From: an uncultured Collinsella sp.
GTDB taxonomy: Bacteria; Actinomycetota; Coriobacteriia; Coriobacteriales; Coriobacteriaceae
Reading direction: 5' to 3'
NCBI GenBank assembly: GCA_900548515.1
Contig: URKU01000010.1
Coordinates: 1 to 32,962, forward strand
Length of the DNA stretch: 32,962 nt
A model generated the notes under the pieces. The model made no database searches. It was not told where the DNA came from and saw only the letters and a program-made list of their open reading frames with translations. Position 1 is the first letter of the stretch. The number at the start of each line of letters is the position of its first letter. Shown piece by piece: positions 6,256-14,422 of the stretch. A program made the translations under genes and the position numbers.

Positions 6256-7676
6256 TGGAGCCCAGGCAGACGCCGACATACGAGGCTAACGTCCCTGAGG
6301 ACCTCAGCGGCGACGGCGAGATGGCCTGCGAGCTCGCGACCGCCTACTTCGGCGACCCGCTGCCGTGGCAGCCGCACCTGCTCGACGCGATGCTGGCCCG
6401 CGACGCGCGCGACAAGTACCTGCTGCGCACGCTGGGCATCTCCATCCCGCGCCAGAACGGAAAGAGCTGGGTGGTTCGAGCCCGCTGCTTCTACGGCGCG
6501 CTCAACGGCGAGAAGATCCTGTACACCTGCCAGCACGGCGACACCTCCGACCAGATGTTCAAGGAGCTGTCCCAGCCGTTCGAGGACGAGGACGAGACCG
6601 AGCTGCATGACCTCCTGCTCGCCGTGCGCAAGACGAACGGGCAGCAGGCCATCAGCCTCAAGAACGGCGGCCTCATCCGCTTCACCACCCGCACCAACTC
6701 GCTGGCTCGAGGCAAGACCTACGACGTGCTCATCTACGACGAGGCGCAGGAGCTCACGGACACACAGCAGGCGGCGTCCCTGCCGGCAATCTCGGCGAGC
6801 GCGATGCACAACCCGCAGACCATCTACCTCGGAACGCCGCCAGGCCCCGACAACGTCGGCACGGTGTTCCGCGACCTCCACGACGACGTGCACGACGGCG
6901 AGTCCGAGATGGCGTGGATCGAGTGGGGCGCGGACGAGATAGGCGACGTCCACGACGAGTCCCGCTGGTACGAGTACAACCCGTCCATGGGCACCGTGCT
7001 CAACTACGAGGCCGTCAAGGGCGAGTCCGAGCAGATGCAGCCCGACGTGTTCGCGCGCGAGCGCCTCGGGTGGTGGGCGAAGACGGGAGGCTCGCTCCTC
7101 TACGCCCTGTCCTCCAAGAAGTGGGACGGGTGCCGACGCGACTCAGCGCCCACTGACGGAAAGCTCGCCTTCGGCGTGAAGTTCTCCGCAGACGGCTCCA
7201 ACGCCGCGGTGTCCTGGGCGCTCGCCGACAGGGACGGACCGTCCTACGTCGAGCTGTACGACGTGATGGGCGCTTCGGGCGGAACGGTCGCGATCTCGGA
7301 CATGCTCCTGCGCAACCGAGATGAGATCGCGTGCGTCTGCATCGACGGCAAGTCCGGAGCGGACGCGCTCAAGCGGCGGATGCTCGACGGCGGCTTCAGC
7401 AAGTGCGCGCTCGTGATGGGCACGCCCGCAATCGTGCAGGCTGCGGCGTCGATGCTCAAGGACGAGGTCGACTCGGGCACGCTGTCTCACATCGAGTCGC
7501 CGGCGCTCGACGACTCGGCGCGCAAGTCGCTCAAGCGCGACATAGGCAGGGACGGATGGGGCTTCGCGGACGGCCCCGACTCCATCGCCGCCCCCATCGA
7601 GTCCGCATCGCTCGCCCTCTGGGCGGCGAGAACCACGAAGCGAGACCCGCGAAGGGAACAGGAGGCCAGCTTCTGA
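6255..7676 (+). CDS. terL: Terminase large subunit
   Basis: A 473-residue packaging ATPase/nuclease. The Walker A-like loop is PRQNGKS (about residues 65-71) and the Walker B is VLIYDEAQ (about 158-165), with D162-E163 as the metal/catalytic pair. The C-terminal nuclease part begins near FGVKFSADGSNAA (RNase H-like first strand with Asp). Length and motif order are typical for the Terminase_1 (HK97/phage P27-type) group. It powers DNA translocation into the prohead through the portal and cuts concatemers. Spaced by one-base overlaps from TerS and the portal gene. Confidence 0.95.
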   Translation: MEPRQTPTYEANVPEDLSGDGEMACELATAYFGDPLPWQPHLLDAMLARDARDKYLLRTLGISIPRQNGKSWVVRARCFYGALNGEKILYTCQHGDTSDQMFKELSQPFEDEDETELHDLLLAVRKTNGQQAISLKNGGLIRFTTRTNSLARGKTYDVLIYDEAQELTDTQQAASLPAISASAMHNPQTIYLGTPPGPDNVGTVFRDLHDDVHDGESEMAWIEWGADEIGDVHDESRWYEYNPSMGTVLNYEAVKGESEQMQPDVFARERLGWWAKTGGSLLYALSSKKWDGCRRDSAPTDGKLAFGVKFSADGSNAAVSWALADRDGPSYVELYDVMGASGGTVAISDMLLRNRDEIACVCIDGKSGADALKRRMLDGGFSKCALVMGTPAIVQAAASMLKDEVDSGTLSHIESPALDDSARKSLKRDIGRDGWGFADGPDSIAAPIESASLALWAARTTKRDPRREQEASF

Positions 7677-9094
7677 TGGCAGCAGTGAACATGGAACTGG
7701 CGGGGCAGGTAGCATCCGCCGCAGGCTTGGAGCCGGGCGACGCGGCGCTCGTCCGCGAGCTCATGACCGTCTGGCGCGAGCATCGAGCCAGCAACCTCGA
7801 GCGCGAGGACTACTACCTCGGGCACGTGTCGGTGAAGGACCTCGGCATCGCCATGCCGGCGAGCCTCGCCAAGAAGATCAACCCGCGCGTGGACTGGCCC
7901 CGCAAGGCCGTGCACGCACTCGCCGACCGCTCCATCTTCAACGGTTATACGTGCGCGGATGAGCAGACGAGCAAGGCCCTCCGCGCCATCTGCGAGTCGA
8001 ACCAGCTAGAGCGCCTCTACCGCAAGAACCTCATCGGCGAGCTGAAGCACTGCTGCGGCTTCTGGACCGTGACAGACGGCGGCGGCTACCCGGTCATCTC
8101 GGCGTACCCCGCCACCGCGGCGGCGGCGCTCTGGGACGACGCTCGCAAGGCCATCAGGGCGGGACTCGTCGTGGCTGAGTCCAAGAAGATGCCCGGCGAC
8201 ACCGAGCGCGTGCCGACCGTGGTGCACCTGCTCACCGACGACAGCCTCGTGGTGCTCACGCGCGACGGCGGCTCGTGGGTAGCCGAGTACCGCGAGCACT
8301 CGATGGGGCGCTGCCTCATGGAGCCGATGGCACACGGCGCGACGCTCGAGCGCCCCTTCGGCACCTCGCGCATAAGCCGCTCCGTGATGAGCATCACCGA
8401 CGACGCCATCCGGCAGCGCGCCCGAATGGAGGTCGCCGCCGAGGCCGCGACCCTGCCGCAGACTTGGCTACTGGGCACCTACAAGAAGATGCTCAACGAC
8501 GGCAACAAGTACGACGCCTCGATGGGCGCGGTCAACGAGATCACGAAAGACCAGGACGGCGACAAGCCCACGGTCTGGCAGTCCGCGCAGCTCCAGATGG
8601 CACCGCTCACGGAGTACCTGCGCCAGCTCGCCTGCCAGATGTCGGCCGTGACCAACGTGCCGGTGAGCTTCTTCGGCGTGTCCAACGACAACCCGTCCTC
8701 CTCGGACGCTATCGCCGCGTCCCTGGAGCCCTTGGTCATCGACGCCAAGAACCTCAACCGCGACAACGGCACGGCGCTGCGCAACGTGGCCTACATGGCG
8801 CTCGCCGTGGCGAACGGCACCGATTTCGCCACCGAGCGCGACGCGGGGCATGAGATCAACCCGCGATTCCTGTCCCCGGCGTACCCGTCCACGGTGAGCC
8901 TGTCCGACGCGCTGCTCAAGCAGGTGCAGGCGCTCCCGAAGCTCGCCAACTCCACGGTGGCCTACGAGATGCTCGACTACACGGACGAGCAGATCCAGCG
9001 CATCGAGTCGGATGCCAAGAAGGCGCAGGCGGGCGCGGCTATCGCATCGCTGTTCGAGCCGAAGGAGGGCGAGAATGGCGGCGGTGCCGACTAG
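7676..9094 (+). CDS. Portal protein
   Basis: A 472-residue protein starting at an ATG overlapping the TerL stop, with AGGAGG about 9 nt upstream. The sequence shows the SPP1/gp6-like portal pattern: an N-terminal helical region (LVRELMTVWREHRAS, YYLGHVSVKDLG), a central domain with VAYPATAAAALWDD-like strand motif, and a C-terminal helical end with many Lys/Asp. It forms the dodecameric ring at one capsid vertex, the motor docking site. Placement between TerL and the MuF gene is the standard order. It overlaps the MuF gene by 20 bp. Confidence 0.9.
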   Translation: MAAVNMELAGQVASAAGLEPGDAALVRELMTVWREHRASNLEREDYYLGHVSVKDLGIAMPASLAKKINPRVDWPRKAVHALADRSIFNGYTCADEQTSKALRAICESNQLERLYRKNLIGELKHCCGFWTVTDGGGYPVISAYPATAAAALWDDARKAIRAGLVVAESKKMPGDTERVPTVVHLLTDDSLVVLTRDGGSWVAEYREHSMGRCLMEPMAHGATLERPFGTSRISRSVMSITDDAIRQRARMEVAAEAATLPQTWLLGTYKKMLNDGNKYDASMGAVNEITKDQDGDKPTVWQSAQLQMAPLTEYLRQLACQMSAVTNVPVSFFGVSNDNPSSSDAIAASLEPLVIDAKNLNRDNGTALRNVAYMALAVANGTDFATERDAGHEINPRFLSPAYPSTVSLSDALLKQVQALPKLANSTVAYEMLDYTDEQIQRIESDAKKAQAGAAIASLFEPKEGENGGGAD

Positions 9095-10346
9095 CCTGCT
9101 GGACGAGCTGACCGATGAGGTGAACGCGCTGTCGGCAGACGCCCAGGCGAAGGTGAGGCCGGCGCTCGAGTCCCTGCTGTCGAGCTGGGAGCGCGGAGGT
9201 GGCGGCGATGTCGCCTCTCTCCGCGAGAGGGCCTACGAGACGATCGAGGCGGTGCTCGGGTACTACGCCGACACGTGCGCCGCCGCGAGGGCCGCAGAAT
9301 ACTACGACGCGGTCAGGGCGTCGCAGGGCTTCCCCGGGAAGTATCGGGCGGTCGCCGAGTCCATGCGAGACCCGGACGCCACGCTCGGCGCGGTTAGATA
9401 TTTCATCGGCAAGGTCGTCGAGGGCGCCCCCGAGGTCTTTGTCTCGCGGTGCGTCACGAGGGTCGACGAGGAGATCAGGCGCGCCGCCAACAGGTGCGTC
9501 GCCCACAACGCGCGCAAAGACCCGGCGAAGCCGTGGTACGCCCGCGTTCCCCGTGGCGAGACGTGCGGGTTCTGCCTCATGCTCGCGTCGTTCGGCTTCT
9601 ACGCCAAGACCGAGGCGGCGGCGGAGCACTCGCACGCGCACTGCGACTGCCGAATCGTTCCCGGCTTCGACGGGGTGACCACAGTCAAGGGATACGACCC
9701 TGACGGGATGTACGATAGGTATAACGACTGCCTGGCCGCGCTCGGAGGCCGCGACGGCATCGCCTCCGACTGGTACGCAATGCCGGAGGACGAACGCGAA
9801 GCGCTCGTGAGGCGCCACGGCAACAAGGAGGGGAAGGCGTACACCGCCTACCTCAACAACCGCGTCGCATCAGAGATAGAGCTACGCGACCCGTCCTGGT
9901 ACGCCGGCGGCGAGCATAAGGGCATAACGTTCACGGACGATGCGGTGAGGCGCGACAAGGTAAAGAGGTGGAGGGTAGACCCCGGAGAGAGGAGAACCGC
10001 AGAGAAGTTAGCGACTCTGGGCTACAAGACTGAGTTCTGGGAAGACGAGGTGCACCTGAAGAGCGAGAACGCGCAGGGAAAAACGACCGTAAGCCGCGCC
10101 GACCTGTCCACAGGCATCGAAATCAAGACCGTGTACACGTCGAAATCGGAGAACACGTTCAAGTCGCACATGAAGTCCGTGGCCAACAAGAGCGGGGTGC
10201 GGTTCGCCGTCTTCGACGTCAGCGAGAACAAGTCGGTCACCGACAGCCAAGCCGAAGCGTGGATACGCAAGTACATGAAGAGGTACGGAATCTCTGAGGT
10301 GCGGATGCTGGGGCACGACGGGTCGCTCCAAACGATAAAAAAATAG
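9075..10346 (+). CDS. MuF-type minor capsid protein with C-terminal nuclease-toxin-like domain
   Basis: A 423-residue protein; GGAGGG lies 5 nt before ATG 9075. Residues about 1-200 are the minor head protein part: helical, ending in a zinc-like cluster C164-x2-C167 ... H188-x-H-C190-x-C192 (GETCGFC, HAHCDC) typical of the VG15/MuF group located beside the portal. Residues about 305-423 are a separate module (ERRTAEKLATLGYKTEFWED, then ADLSTGIEIKTV) with D343, E349 and K351 as a D...ExK-like set, resembling the CdiA-type tRNA nuclease toxins. MuF polymorphic toxins of temperate phages are known. Toxin activity here is inferred. The 3' part is less G+C-rich than the rest of the operon. Confidence 0.8.
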   Translation: MAAVPTSLLDELTDEVNALSADAQAKVRPALESLLSSWERGGGGDVASLRERAYETIEAVLGYYADTCAAARAAEYYDAVRASQGFPGKYRAVAESMRDPDATLGAVRYFIGKVVEGAPEVFVSRCVTRVDEEIRRAANRCVAHNARKDPAKPWYARVPRGETCGFCLMLASFGFYAKTEAAAEHSHAHCDCRIVPGFDGVTTVKGYDPDGMYDRYNDCLAALGGRDGIASDWYAMPEDEREALVRRHGNKEGKAYTAYLNNRVASEIELRDPSWYAGGEHKGITFTDDAVRRDKVKRWRVDPGERRTAEKLATLGYKTEFWEDEVHLKSENAQGKTTVSRADLSTGIEIKTVYTSKSENTFKSHMKSVANKSGVRFAVFDVSENKSVTDSQAEAWIRKYMKRYGISEVRMLGHDGSLQTIKK

Positions 10347-10390
10347 GCGGGAGCTGCATGTCTCAATAGGTGAGTCAAACAGCTTCCGCC
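10346..10390 (+). repeat. Long inverted repeat after the MuF gene
   Basis: GGCGGGAGCTG (10346-10356) can pair with CAGCTTCCGCC (10380-10390) through 11 positions, one of them G-U, with a 23-nt loop. It starts in the last base of the MuF stop codon. It may be an mRNA 3' structure or an upstream part of the terminator that follows 20 bp later. Confidence 0.45.
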
Positions 10391-10410
10391 TAACCCCATC
10401 ATACCGCATG

Positions 10411-10432
10411 GCCGCCCACGGGCGGCTTTTTT
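10411..10432 (+). terminator. Intrinsic terminator between MuF and scaffold genes
   Basis: GCCGCC (10411-10416), loop CACG, GGCGGC (10421-10426) followed by six T (10427-10432). A perfect six-base G/C stem with a T run is a textbook Rho-independent terminator. It is unusual inside a head operon, where transcription should continue into scaffold and capsid; antitermination or partial readthrough would be required, or a promoter further on. Confidence 0.75.
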
Positions 10433-10492
10433 CATGCCGAAAAACGCCAAACAGGCCAAATCTCACGCCCGTAGGACACTGCCGCGCGACAG

Positions 10493-10558
10493 GGCCGCAC
10501 GGCCCGAAACGCACATCTAAGGGGCTCGGCCGCACGGCTGGCCCGACGGGCCGCACGG
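10493..10558 (+). repeat. Three copies of GGCCGCACGG before the scaffold gene
   Basis: The ten-base sequence GGCCGCACGG occurs at 10493-10502, 10528-10537 and 10549-10558. Each copy is set in a partly palindromic context (for example GGGCC-GCAC-GGCCC at 10492-10505), so each could fold as a small hairpin. No clear promoter hexamers were found. They may be a regulator or antiterminator binding site, or relics of an insertion. Confidence 0.5.
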
Positions 10559-10576
10559 TCCGGGAAAGGACGCGAC

Positions 10577-11035
10577 ATGGCAGCAGAGACCAACACGGAG
10601 CCAACGGGCGGTACGGAGCCGACCGGGGGCGAGGAGCCCGACTACAAGGCGCTCTACGAGGCCGAGAAGGCGCACTCCCGCAAGTGGGAGAAGCAGGCCA
10701 AGGCCAACAAGAGCGCGGCAAGCGCACTCGACGAGGCCAACCAGGCGAAGAAGACCGCCGACGAGAAGGTCGCGGAGCTCGAGAAGCGACTCGACGCCAA
10801 GGAGAAGGCCGAGGCACGAGCCAAGACCGCAGCCAAGGTCGCGCAGGAGAAGGGAGTCCCCGCCGAGCTCATCGTCGGCGAGGACGAGGAGAGCATGGCC
10901 GCATGGTGCGACAAGATGCTCGCCGCATTCAAGACAAAGCCCGCGCCGCGAGTGGAGAAGCCCGGCAGCTTCGACAAGGGCGGCAAGGGCGGGGACGAGG
11001 CGCTGCGAGACTTCGCCAAGCGCCTCCTGAAGTAA
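10577..11035 (+). CDS. Capsid scaffolding protein
   Basis: A 152-residue, highly charged Ala/Lys/Glu protein. Residues about 23-95 form a long coiled coil (YKALYEAEKAHSRKWEKQAK, then LEKRLDAKEKAEAR), and the C-terminus ends in a basic helix (ALRDFAKRLLK) as expected for the capsid-binding end. This composition, length and the position directly before the major capsid gene identify it as the prohead scaffold (DUF4355/phage scaffold type). GGAAAGGA precedes the ATG. Confidence 0.85.
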   Translation: MAAETNTEPTGGTEPTGGEEPDYKALYEAEKAHSRKWEKQAKANKSAASALDEANQAKKTADEKVAELEKRLDAKEKAEARAKTAAKVAQEKGVPAELIVGEDEESMAAWCDKMLAAFKTKPAPRVEKPGSFDKGGKGGDEALRDFAKRLLK

Positions 11036-11060
11036 GCCAAACCCGAAGAAAGGCACAGAA

Positions 11061-11948
11061 ATGGCTGCAAACGACACCCAGAAAATCAAGCTGCCGTCCA
11101 GCGTGGTATCCACCATCATCGGCAAGGTGAAGGACACCTCCACCATCGCCACGCTGAGCCCCAGCACCCCGCAGAAGTTCGCGGACACGACCTACCTCGT
11201 GTTCAACCCGACCGCAGAGGCCGAGGTCGTCGCCGAGGGCGGCAAGAAGTCCGGCTCCGAGATCTCCACCGACCCCGTGGTCGCAAAGCGCGCCAAGATC
11301 GTCACGACCACGCGCGTCTCCGACGAGCTGAAGTGGGCCGACGAGGACAACCAGCTGGAGATCATCTCCAACATCATCGCCGACCAGACCGCCGCCGCGG
11401 GCCGCGCGCTCGACTACATCGTCTACCACGCCATCAACCCCAAGACCGGCCTCGGCCTCACGGGCTACACCGCCCTGACCGCTGACAAGGACGTCCACAG
11501 CGTCGCCAAGACCGACTCCCCGGTCGACGACATCGACTCCCTCTCCGACGCCCTGCTCGACTACGGCATCAACGGCATCGCCATGAGCCGCCAGTTCGCC
11601 TCCGAGCTGCGCAAGCTGCGCGTGCCCGCCACCGGGCAGCGCCTGTACCCCGAGGTGCCGCTTTCCCTCAACGTGGGCAACCTCGACGGCATCCCCGCCT
11701 CCGTGTCCGGCACCGTGAACGGCCGTCTCGCCAAGACCCCGACCAAGGTCTCCGCGATCATGGGCGACTTCTCCGCAATCAAGTGGGGCATGGTCCGCGA
11801 CATCACCGCCGAGGTCATCGAGTACGGCGACCCCGACAACACCGGTCAGGACCTGAAGGGCTACAACCAGATCGCCTACCGCACCGAGGCCGTCCTGGCA
11901 TACGCGGTACTCGACCCGAAGGCCTTCGCCGTCCTCAAGAGCGCCTAG
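11061..11948 (+). CDS. Major capsid protein, HK97 fold
   Basis: A 295-residue protein following the scaffold; AGAAAGG precedes the ATG. It has the gp5-like order: N-terminal helix region (LPSSVVSTIIGKVKDTS), an E-loop-type beta region (NPTAEAEVVAEGGKKSGSE), the spine helix (EIISNIIADQTAAAGRALDY) and P/A-domain segments (INGIAMSRQFASELRKLR, GDFSAIKWGMVRDITAEV). No N-terminal protease-cleaved delta domain is obvious; the separate scaffold supplies that role. It assembles into the icosahedral shell. Codon use is strongly biased to C-ending codons, consistent with high expression. Confidence 0.93.
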   Translation: MAANDTQKIKLPSSVVSTIIGKVKDTSTIATLSPSTPQKFADTTYLVFNPTAEAEVVAEGGKKSGSEISTDPVVAKRAKIVTTTRVSDELKWADEDNQLEIISNIIADQTAAAGRALDYIVYHAINPKTGLGLTGYTALTADKDVHSVAKTDSPVDDIDSLSDALLDYGINGIAMSRQFASELRKLRVPATGQRLYPEVPLSLNVGNLDGIPASVSGTVNGRLAKTPTKVSAIMGDFSAIKWGMVRDITAEVIEYGDPDNTGQDLKGYNQIAYRTEAVLAYAVLDPKAFAVLKSA

Positions 11949-11959
11949 GGGGTACCGAG

Positions 11960-12157
11960 ATGGCTCAGCTAGTCCAGAAATTCATCGTGGAGGACGTGGG
12001 CAAGGCGTCCAGCATCCTCCCGCAGCACGTGGCGCTCGTCTCGCCCGACGGCAAGCCGCTCGTCGTGCCAAAGAAGGTCGCCAACCCCGGCGCCAGCCCG
12101 ACCGTCGCGAAGGTCGTGCAGGCCCTCGTCGACGCCGGGATCATGGAGGCCGAGTAA
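11960..12157 (+). CDS. Small head protein, head-fibre-like
   Basis: A 65-residue protein after the capsid gene. The end (SPTVAKVVQALVDAGIMEAE) has the VAxLVxALxxAGLM-like helix common in small head-fibre/decoration proteins of Gram-positive phages. The first half is beta-rich (KFIVEDVGKASSILPQHVAL). Assignment rests mainly on position and this helix. Its stop overlaps the next gene's start (TAATGATG). Confidence 0.5.
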   Translation: MAQLVQKFIVEDVGKASSILPQHVALVSPDGKPLVVPKKVANPGASPTVAKVVQALVDAGIMEAE

Positions 12158-12555
12158 TGATGGCCGCGCTCGCCAGCGTCGACGACTACAAGGCCCGCTA
12201 CGGCGAGCCCGCGGACTCGCCGCGCACCGAGGTGCTGCTGCAGGACGCATCAGACCTGATGCTCGCGGCATTCGAGGACCGAATCGGCGAGTACACCGAG
12301 GGGGCGTGCCCGACATTCGACCGAGCGGCCCCCGCCGTGTGCTGCCTGCTCGTCAACCGCGTGCTCTCGGCACCGTCCGCGATGGCCGGCGCCACGCAGT
12401 ACAGCCAGGGGGCGGGCATCTATACGGCATCGGTGACCTACGGCTCGGCGCTCGGCGATATGTACCTAGGTAAGAGCGACCTCAGGCGCCTCGGCCTCAC
12501 CGGTCAGGCGCTCGGGTCGCTCACGCCGCTGGAGAGGGGAGGGGTGACCGAATGA
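12157..12555 (+). CDS. Head-tail connector protein (adaptor, gp6/gp15-like)
   Basis: A 132-residue protein with the beginning LASVDDYKARYGEPAD, a helix LLQDASDLMLAAFEDRI, a Cys-rich central CCLLVNRVLSAP helix and a C-terminal part with YSQGAGIYTASVTYGS then LGKSDLRRLGL. This all-helical start followed by a 'G-x-Y-S' core is typical of the gp15/gp6 adaptor family that binds the portal. Two start codons, ATG 12157 and ATG 12160, are possible. Confidence 0.72.
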   Translation: MMAALASVDDYKARYGEPADSPRTEVLLQDASDLMLAAFEDRIGEYTEGACPTFDRAAPAVCCLLVNRVLSAPSAMAGATQYSQGAGIYTASVTYGSALGDMYLGKSDLRRLGLTGQALGSLTPLERGGVTE

Positions 12556-12893
12556 TGTGCCTCATCTCCGGCGAGACCGTGACCGTGCGCAATGCGGCCC
12601 AGTCATACGACGAGCTTGGCGAGCCTGCCGGCGAGACGGTGTCCGAGGAGGCGGTCGACAACGTCGTCGTGTGCCCCGGCGCGACCGCCGACCTCGACTC
12701 GACGCGCCCGAACGGCGTGACGGTCGCCTATACGCTCTGCTTCCCGAAGGGCGCAGACGTTGACCTCAAGGACGCGACGGTCACGGTGCGCGGCACCGAC
12801 TACAAGGTGGTCGGCGACCCCAAGCGATACACCGCGGCCAATACGCCCGGCCCCTGGGACCTCACCTGCGAGGTGACCCGAACCGATGGCTAA
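12552..12893 (+). CDS. Head-tail connector protein (stopper, gp16-like)
   Basis: A 113-residue beta-rich protein. The features GETVTVRNAAQSYDELGEPA, the strand VTVAYTLCFPKGADVDLKDA, then VRGTDYKVVGDPKRYTAANT and PGPWDLTCEV are characteristic of the SPP1 gp16-like head-completion/stopper proteins (small beta barrel closing the portal channel). It overlaps the adaptor gene by ATGA and the next gene by 8 bp. Confidence 0.75.
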   Translation: MMCLISGETVTVRNAAQSYDELGEPAGETVSEEAVDNVVVCPGATADLDSTRPNGVTVAYTLCFPKGADVDLKDATVTVRGTDYKVVGDPKRYTAANTPGPWDLTCEVTRTDG

Positions 12894-13176
12894 GGCGAAG
12901 TGCGAGGTCAAGATCAAGTGGAAGGGCTGGAACCGCGGCGGATACGCCGAGGTCATGAACGGCTGGGGCGTGCAGGCCATGCTCGACCAGAAGGCAAACG
13001 CCGCCGCTGCCGCATGCAACTCCACGTTCACGCCGAAGTACGGCGAGAGCGGTTACAGCACCGCGACCATAGGCGGCTCGCTTGCGAGGGGCCGCGTCGT
13101 CTACACGGACAGCAAGCATGCCAACGTGAGCGAGCGCAGGCATAACCGGCTGCAATCGGCATTCGGAGGTGACTGA
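12886..13176 (+). CDS. Neck protein, HK97 gp10-like
   Basis: A 96-residue protein with a helix MLDQKANAAAAACNSTF followed by a basic beta segment (RGRVVYTDSKHANVSERRH) and LQSAF end, the pattern of the gp10-type minor tail/neck proteins found between stopper and tail terminator. The VxxxxxxA-x6-N start to the 'LARGRVVYTD' strand is weakly conserved, so position supports the call as much as sequence. Confidence 0.65.
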   Translation: MAKAKCEVKIKWKGWNRGGYAEVMNGWGVQAMLDQKANAAAAACNSTFTPKYGESGYSTATIGGSLARGRVVYTDSKHANVSERRHNRLQSAFGGD

Positions 13177-13517
13177 TGGACATCGAGAGGGTGGTCGCCA
13201 AGCGGCTCATGGACGCGACCGGCATCAAGTGCGTGCCGGACGTGCCGCGCGAGAGACCCGATGAGTTCGTCCAGGTCACCCTTGCCGCCACGAGCGCGAC
13301 ACGGTTCATCCAGTCCCCGCGCGTGCTCGCCACGTCGTGGGCGAAGACCCGCAGGCGCGCACGCGAGATCGCCGAGGCCGTCGAGCGGGCGTGCGCCGCC
13401 ATCGAGGACGAGCCGAACGTGTTCTCGGCCGTTCCCGACGGCACGTACCGATGGGACGACCCCGACACGGGGGCTCCCAGATACCAGACGAACATCAACC
13501 TGACCATCTGCGAATAA
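13176..13517 (+). CDS. Tail terminator (tail completion) protein
   Basis: A 113-residue alpha/beta protein: helix IERVVAKRLMDATG, strand IKCVPDVPRERPDEFVQVTL, helix TSWAKTRRRAREIAEAVERA and a final strand pair ending RYQTNINLTIC. This order matches the lambda gpU/SPP1 gp17-like tail terminator fold that caps the tail tube and joins it to the head. The start overlaps the neck-protein stop (GGTGACTGATGG). Position before the major tail protein supports it. Confidence 0.72.
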   Translation: MDIERVVAKRLMDATGIKCVPDVPRERPDEFVQVTLAATSATRFIQSPRVLATSWAKTRRRAREIAEAVERACAAIEDEPNVFSAVPDGTYRWDDPDTGAPRYQTNINLTICE

Positions 13518-13526
13518 GGAGCAATC

Positions 13527-14129
13527 ATGGCAGAAAGCAACAAAAACAACGTCGCCAACGTCTCCAGCGCCAAGGGAGTAAAGGGCGGTTACATCTTCAC
13601 CGCGCCCGCCGGAACGGCGCTGCCGACCGACTACAAGACCGCGCTGCCCGCTGCGTGGAAATGCCTCGGCTACATCAGCGAGGACGGCTACGTCGAGACG
13701 CTCGACACCGACTCCGAGGACATCAAGGACATGAACGGCGACCTCATGGCCTCGCCGCAGACCTCCCGTGTCGAGAGCGCACAGCTCACGCTCGCCGAGA
13801 TCAAGGCCGCCACCCTCAAGGTCATGTACGGCTCCGACAACGTCAAGGACGAGGAGGGCATGATCACGGTCAAGCACAACGGCAACTCCGACGAGACGTG
13901 GCCGGCCGTGCTCGAGCTCGTGCTCAAGGACGGACGACGCTGGCGCAAGGTCGTCCCCAACGCCCAGTCCTCCGAGCTGGACGACCTCACCCTCGCCGTC
14001 GGCGAGCTCGCCGCGCGCGCCCTCACGGTCAAGTACCTCACGGACGATGCCGGTAACACCTGCTACGACTACATCCAGTCCACTGAGACCGCTGCCGTCA
14101 AGGCCGCCGAGACCGCGGAGGACAAGTAA
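13527..14129 (+). CDS. Major tail (tube) protein
   Basis: A 200-residue beta-rich protein with AAGGAG upstream of the ATG at 13527. It shows GVKGGYIFTAPAGTALPTD, a tube-protein-like LGYISEDGYVETLDTDSED and the core sequence ITVKHNGNSDETWPAVLEL, then GELAARALTVKYLTDD. These match the phage major tail protein family of Gram-positive siphoviruses, which polymerises into the hexameric tail tube. C-ending codons and central position suggest high expression. Confidence 0.85.
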   Translation: MAESNKNNVANVSSAKGVKGGYIFTAPAGTALPTDYKTALPAAWKCLGYISEDGYVETLDTDSEDIKDMNGDLMASPQTSRVESAQLTLAEIKAATLKVMYGSDNVKDEEGMITVKHNGNSDETWPAVLELVLKDGRRWRKVVPNAQSSELDDLTLAVGELAARALTVKYLTDDAGNTCYDYIQSTETAAVKAAETAEDK

Positions 14130-14422
14130 TGACCGAGCTCACATTCACCATCCCGGGCATCGATGGGGAGTTCACCGCTGACTACGACGAGCTCACCTCC
14201 TACAAGACCAACAAGCAGTTCGCCAAGAGCGAGACCGAGCCCGCCGGCATGTTCGATGCATTCGAGCGCGTGTTTGCCGGACATGACGAGGAGTACATGG
14301 AGCGCCTGGGCGGCTCCGTCGAGTTCACCGGCGTGCTCATGCAGGCCGCATTCGAGGCGGCGAAGGCAAAAAACTCCCAGGATTCGTCCTCGAGCTCGAA
14401 GGGCACCGCGCAGAAGTCGTAG
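14129..14422 (+). CDS. Tail assembly chaperone (G product)
   Basis: A 97-residue protein between the tail tube and the tape measure genes, the normal place for the G chaperone. It starts MTELTFTIPGIDGEFTADYD and has FDAFERVFAGHDEEYMERLG and a Ser-rich end (SSSSSKG). Near residue 80 the slippery heptamer A-AAA-AAC allows some ribosomes to continue into the second frame, making a longer GT product (14129-14772). The chaperones bind the tape measure protein during tail assembly. Confidence 0.8.
   Translation: MTELTFTIPGIDGEFTADYDELTSYKTNKQFAKSETEPAGMFDAFERVFAGHDEEYMERLGGSVEFTGVLMQAAFEAAKAKNSQDSSSSSKGTAQKS
14368..14374 (+). promoter_or_regulatory. Programmed -1 ribosomal frameshift site
   Basis: A AAA AAC at 14368-14374 lies in register with the chaperone frame (GCA AAA AAC), the X-XXY-YYZ form classic for -1 frameshifting. 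Slipping one base back leads into an open frame that runs to the stop at 14770-14772 and has good codon use. Frameshifting between the two tail chaperones is widespread in siphoviruses. Confidence 0.82.

Noticed and set aside
10434..10520. 28-codon + strand frame between the MuF terminator and scaffold gene (MPKNAKQAKSHARR start)
   Set aside because: No ribosome-binding site before its ATG, it starts within the terminator tail, and its codons follow the repeat rather than protein constraint; not convincing as a gene or as the missing immunity gene.
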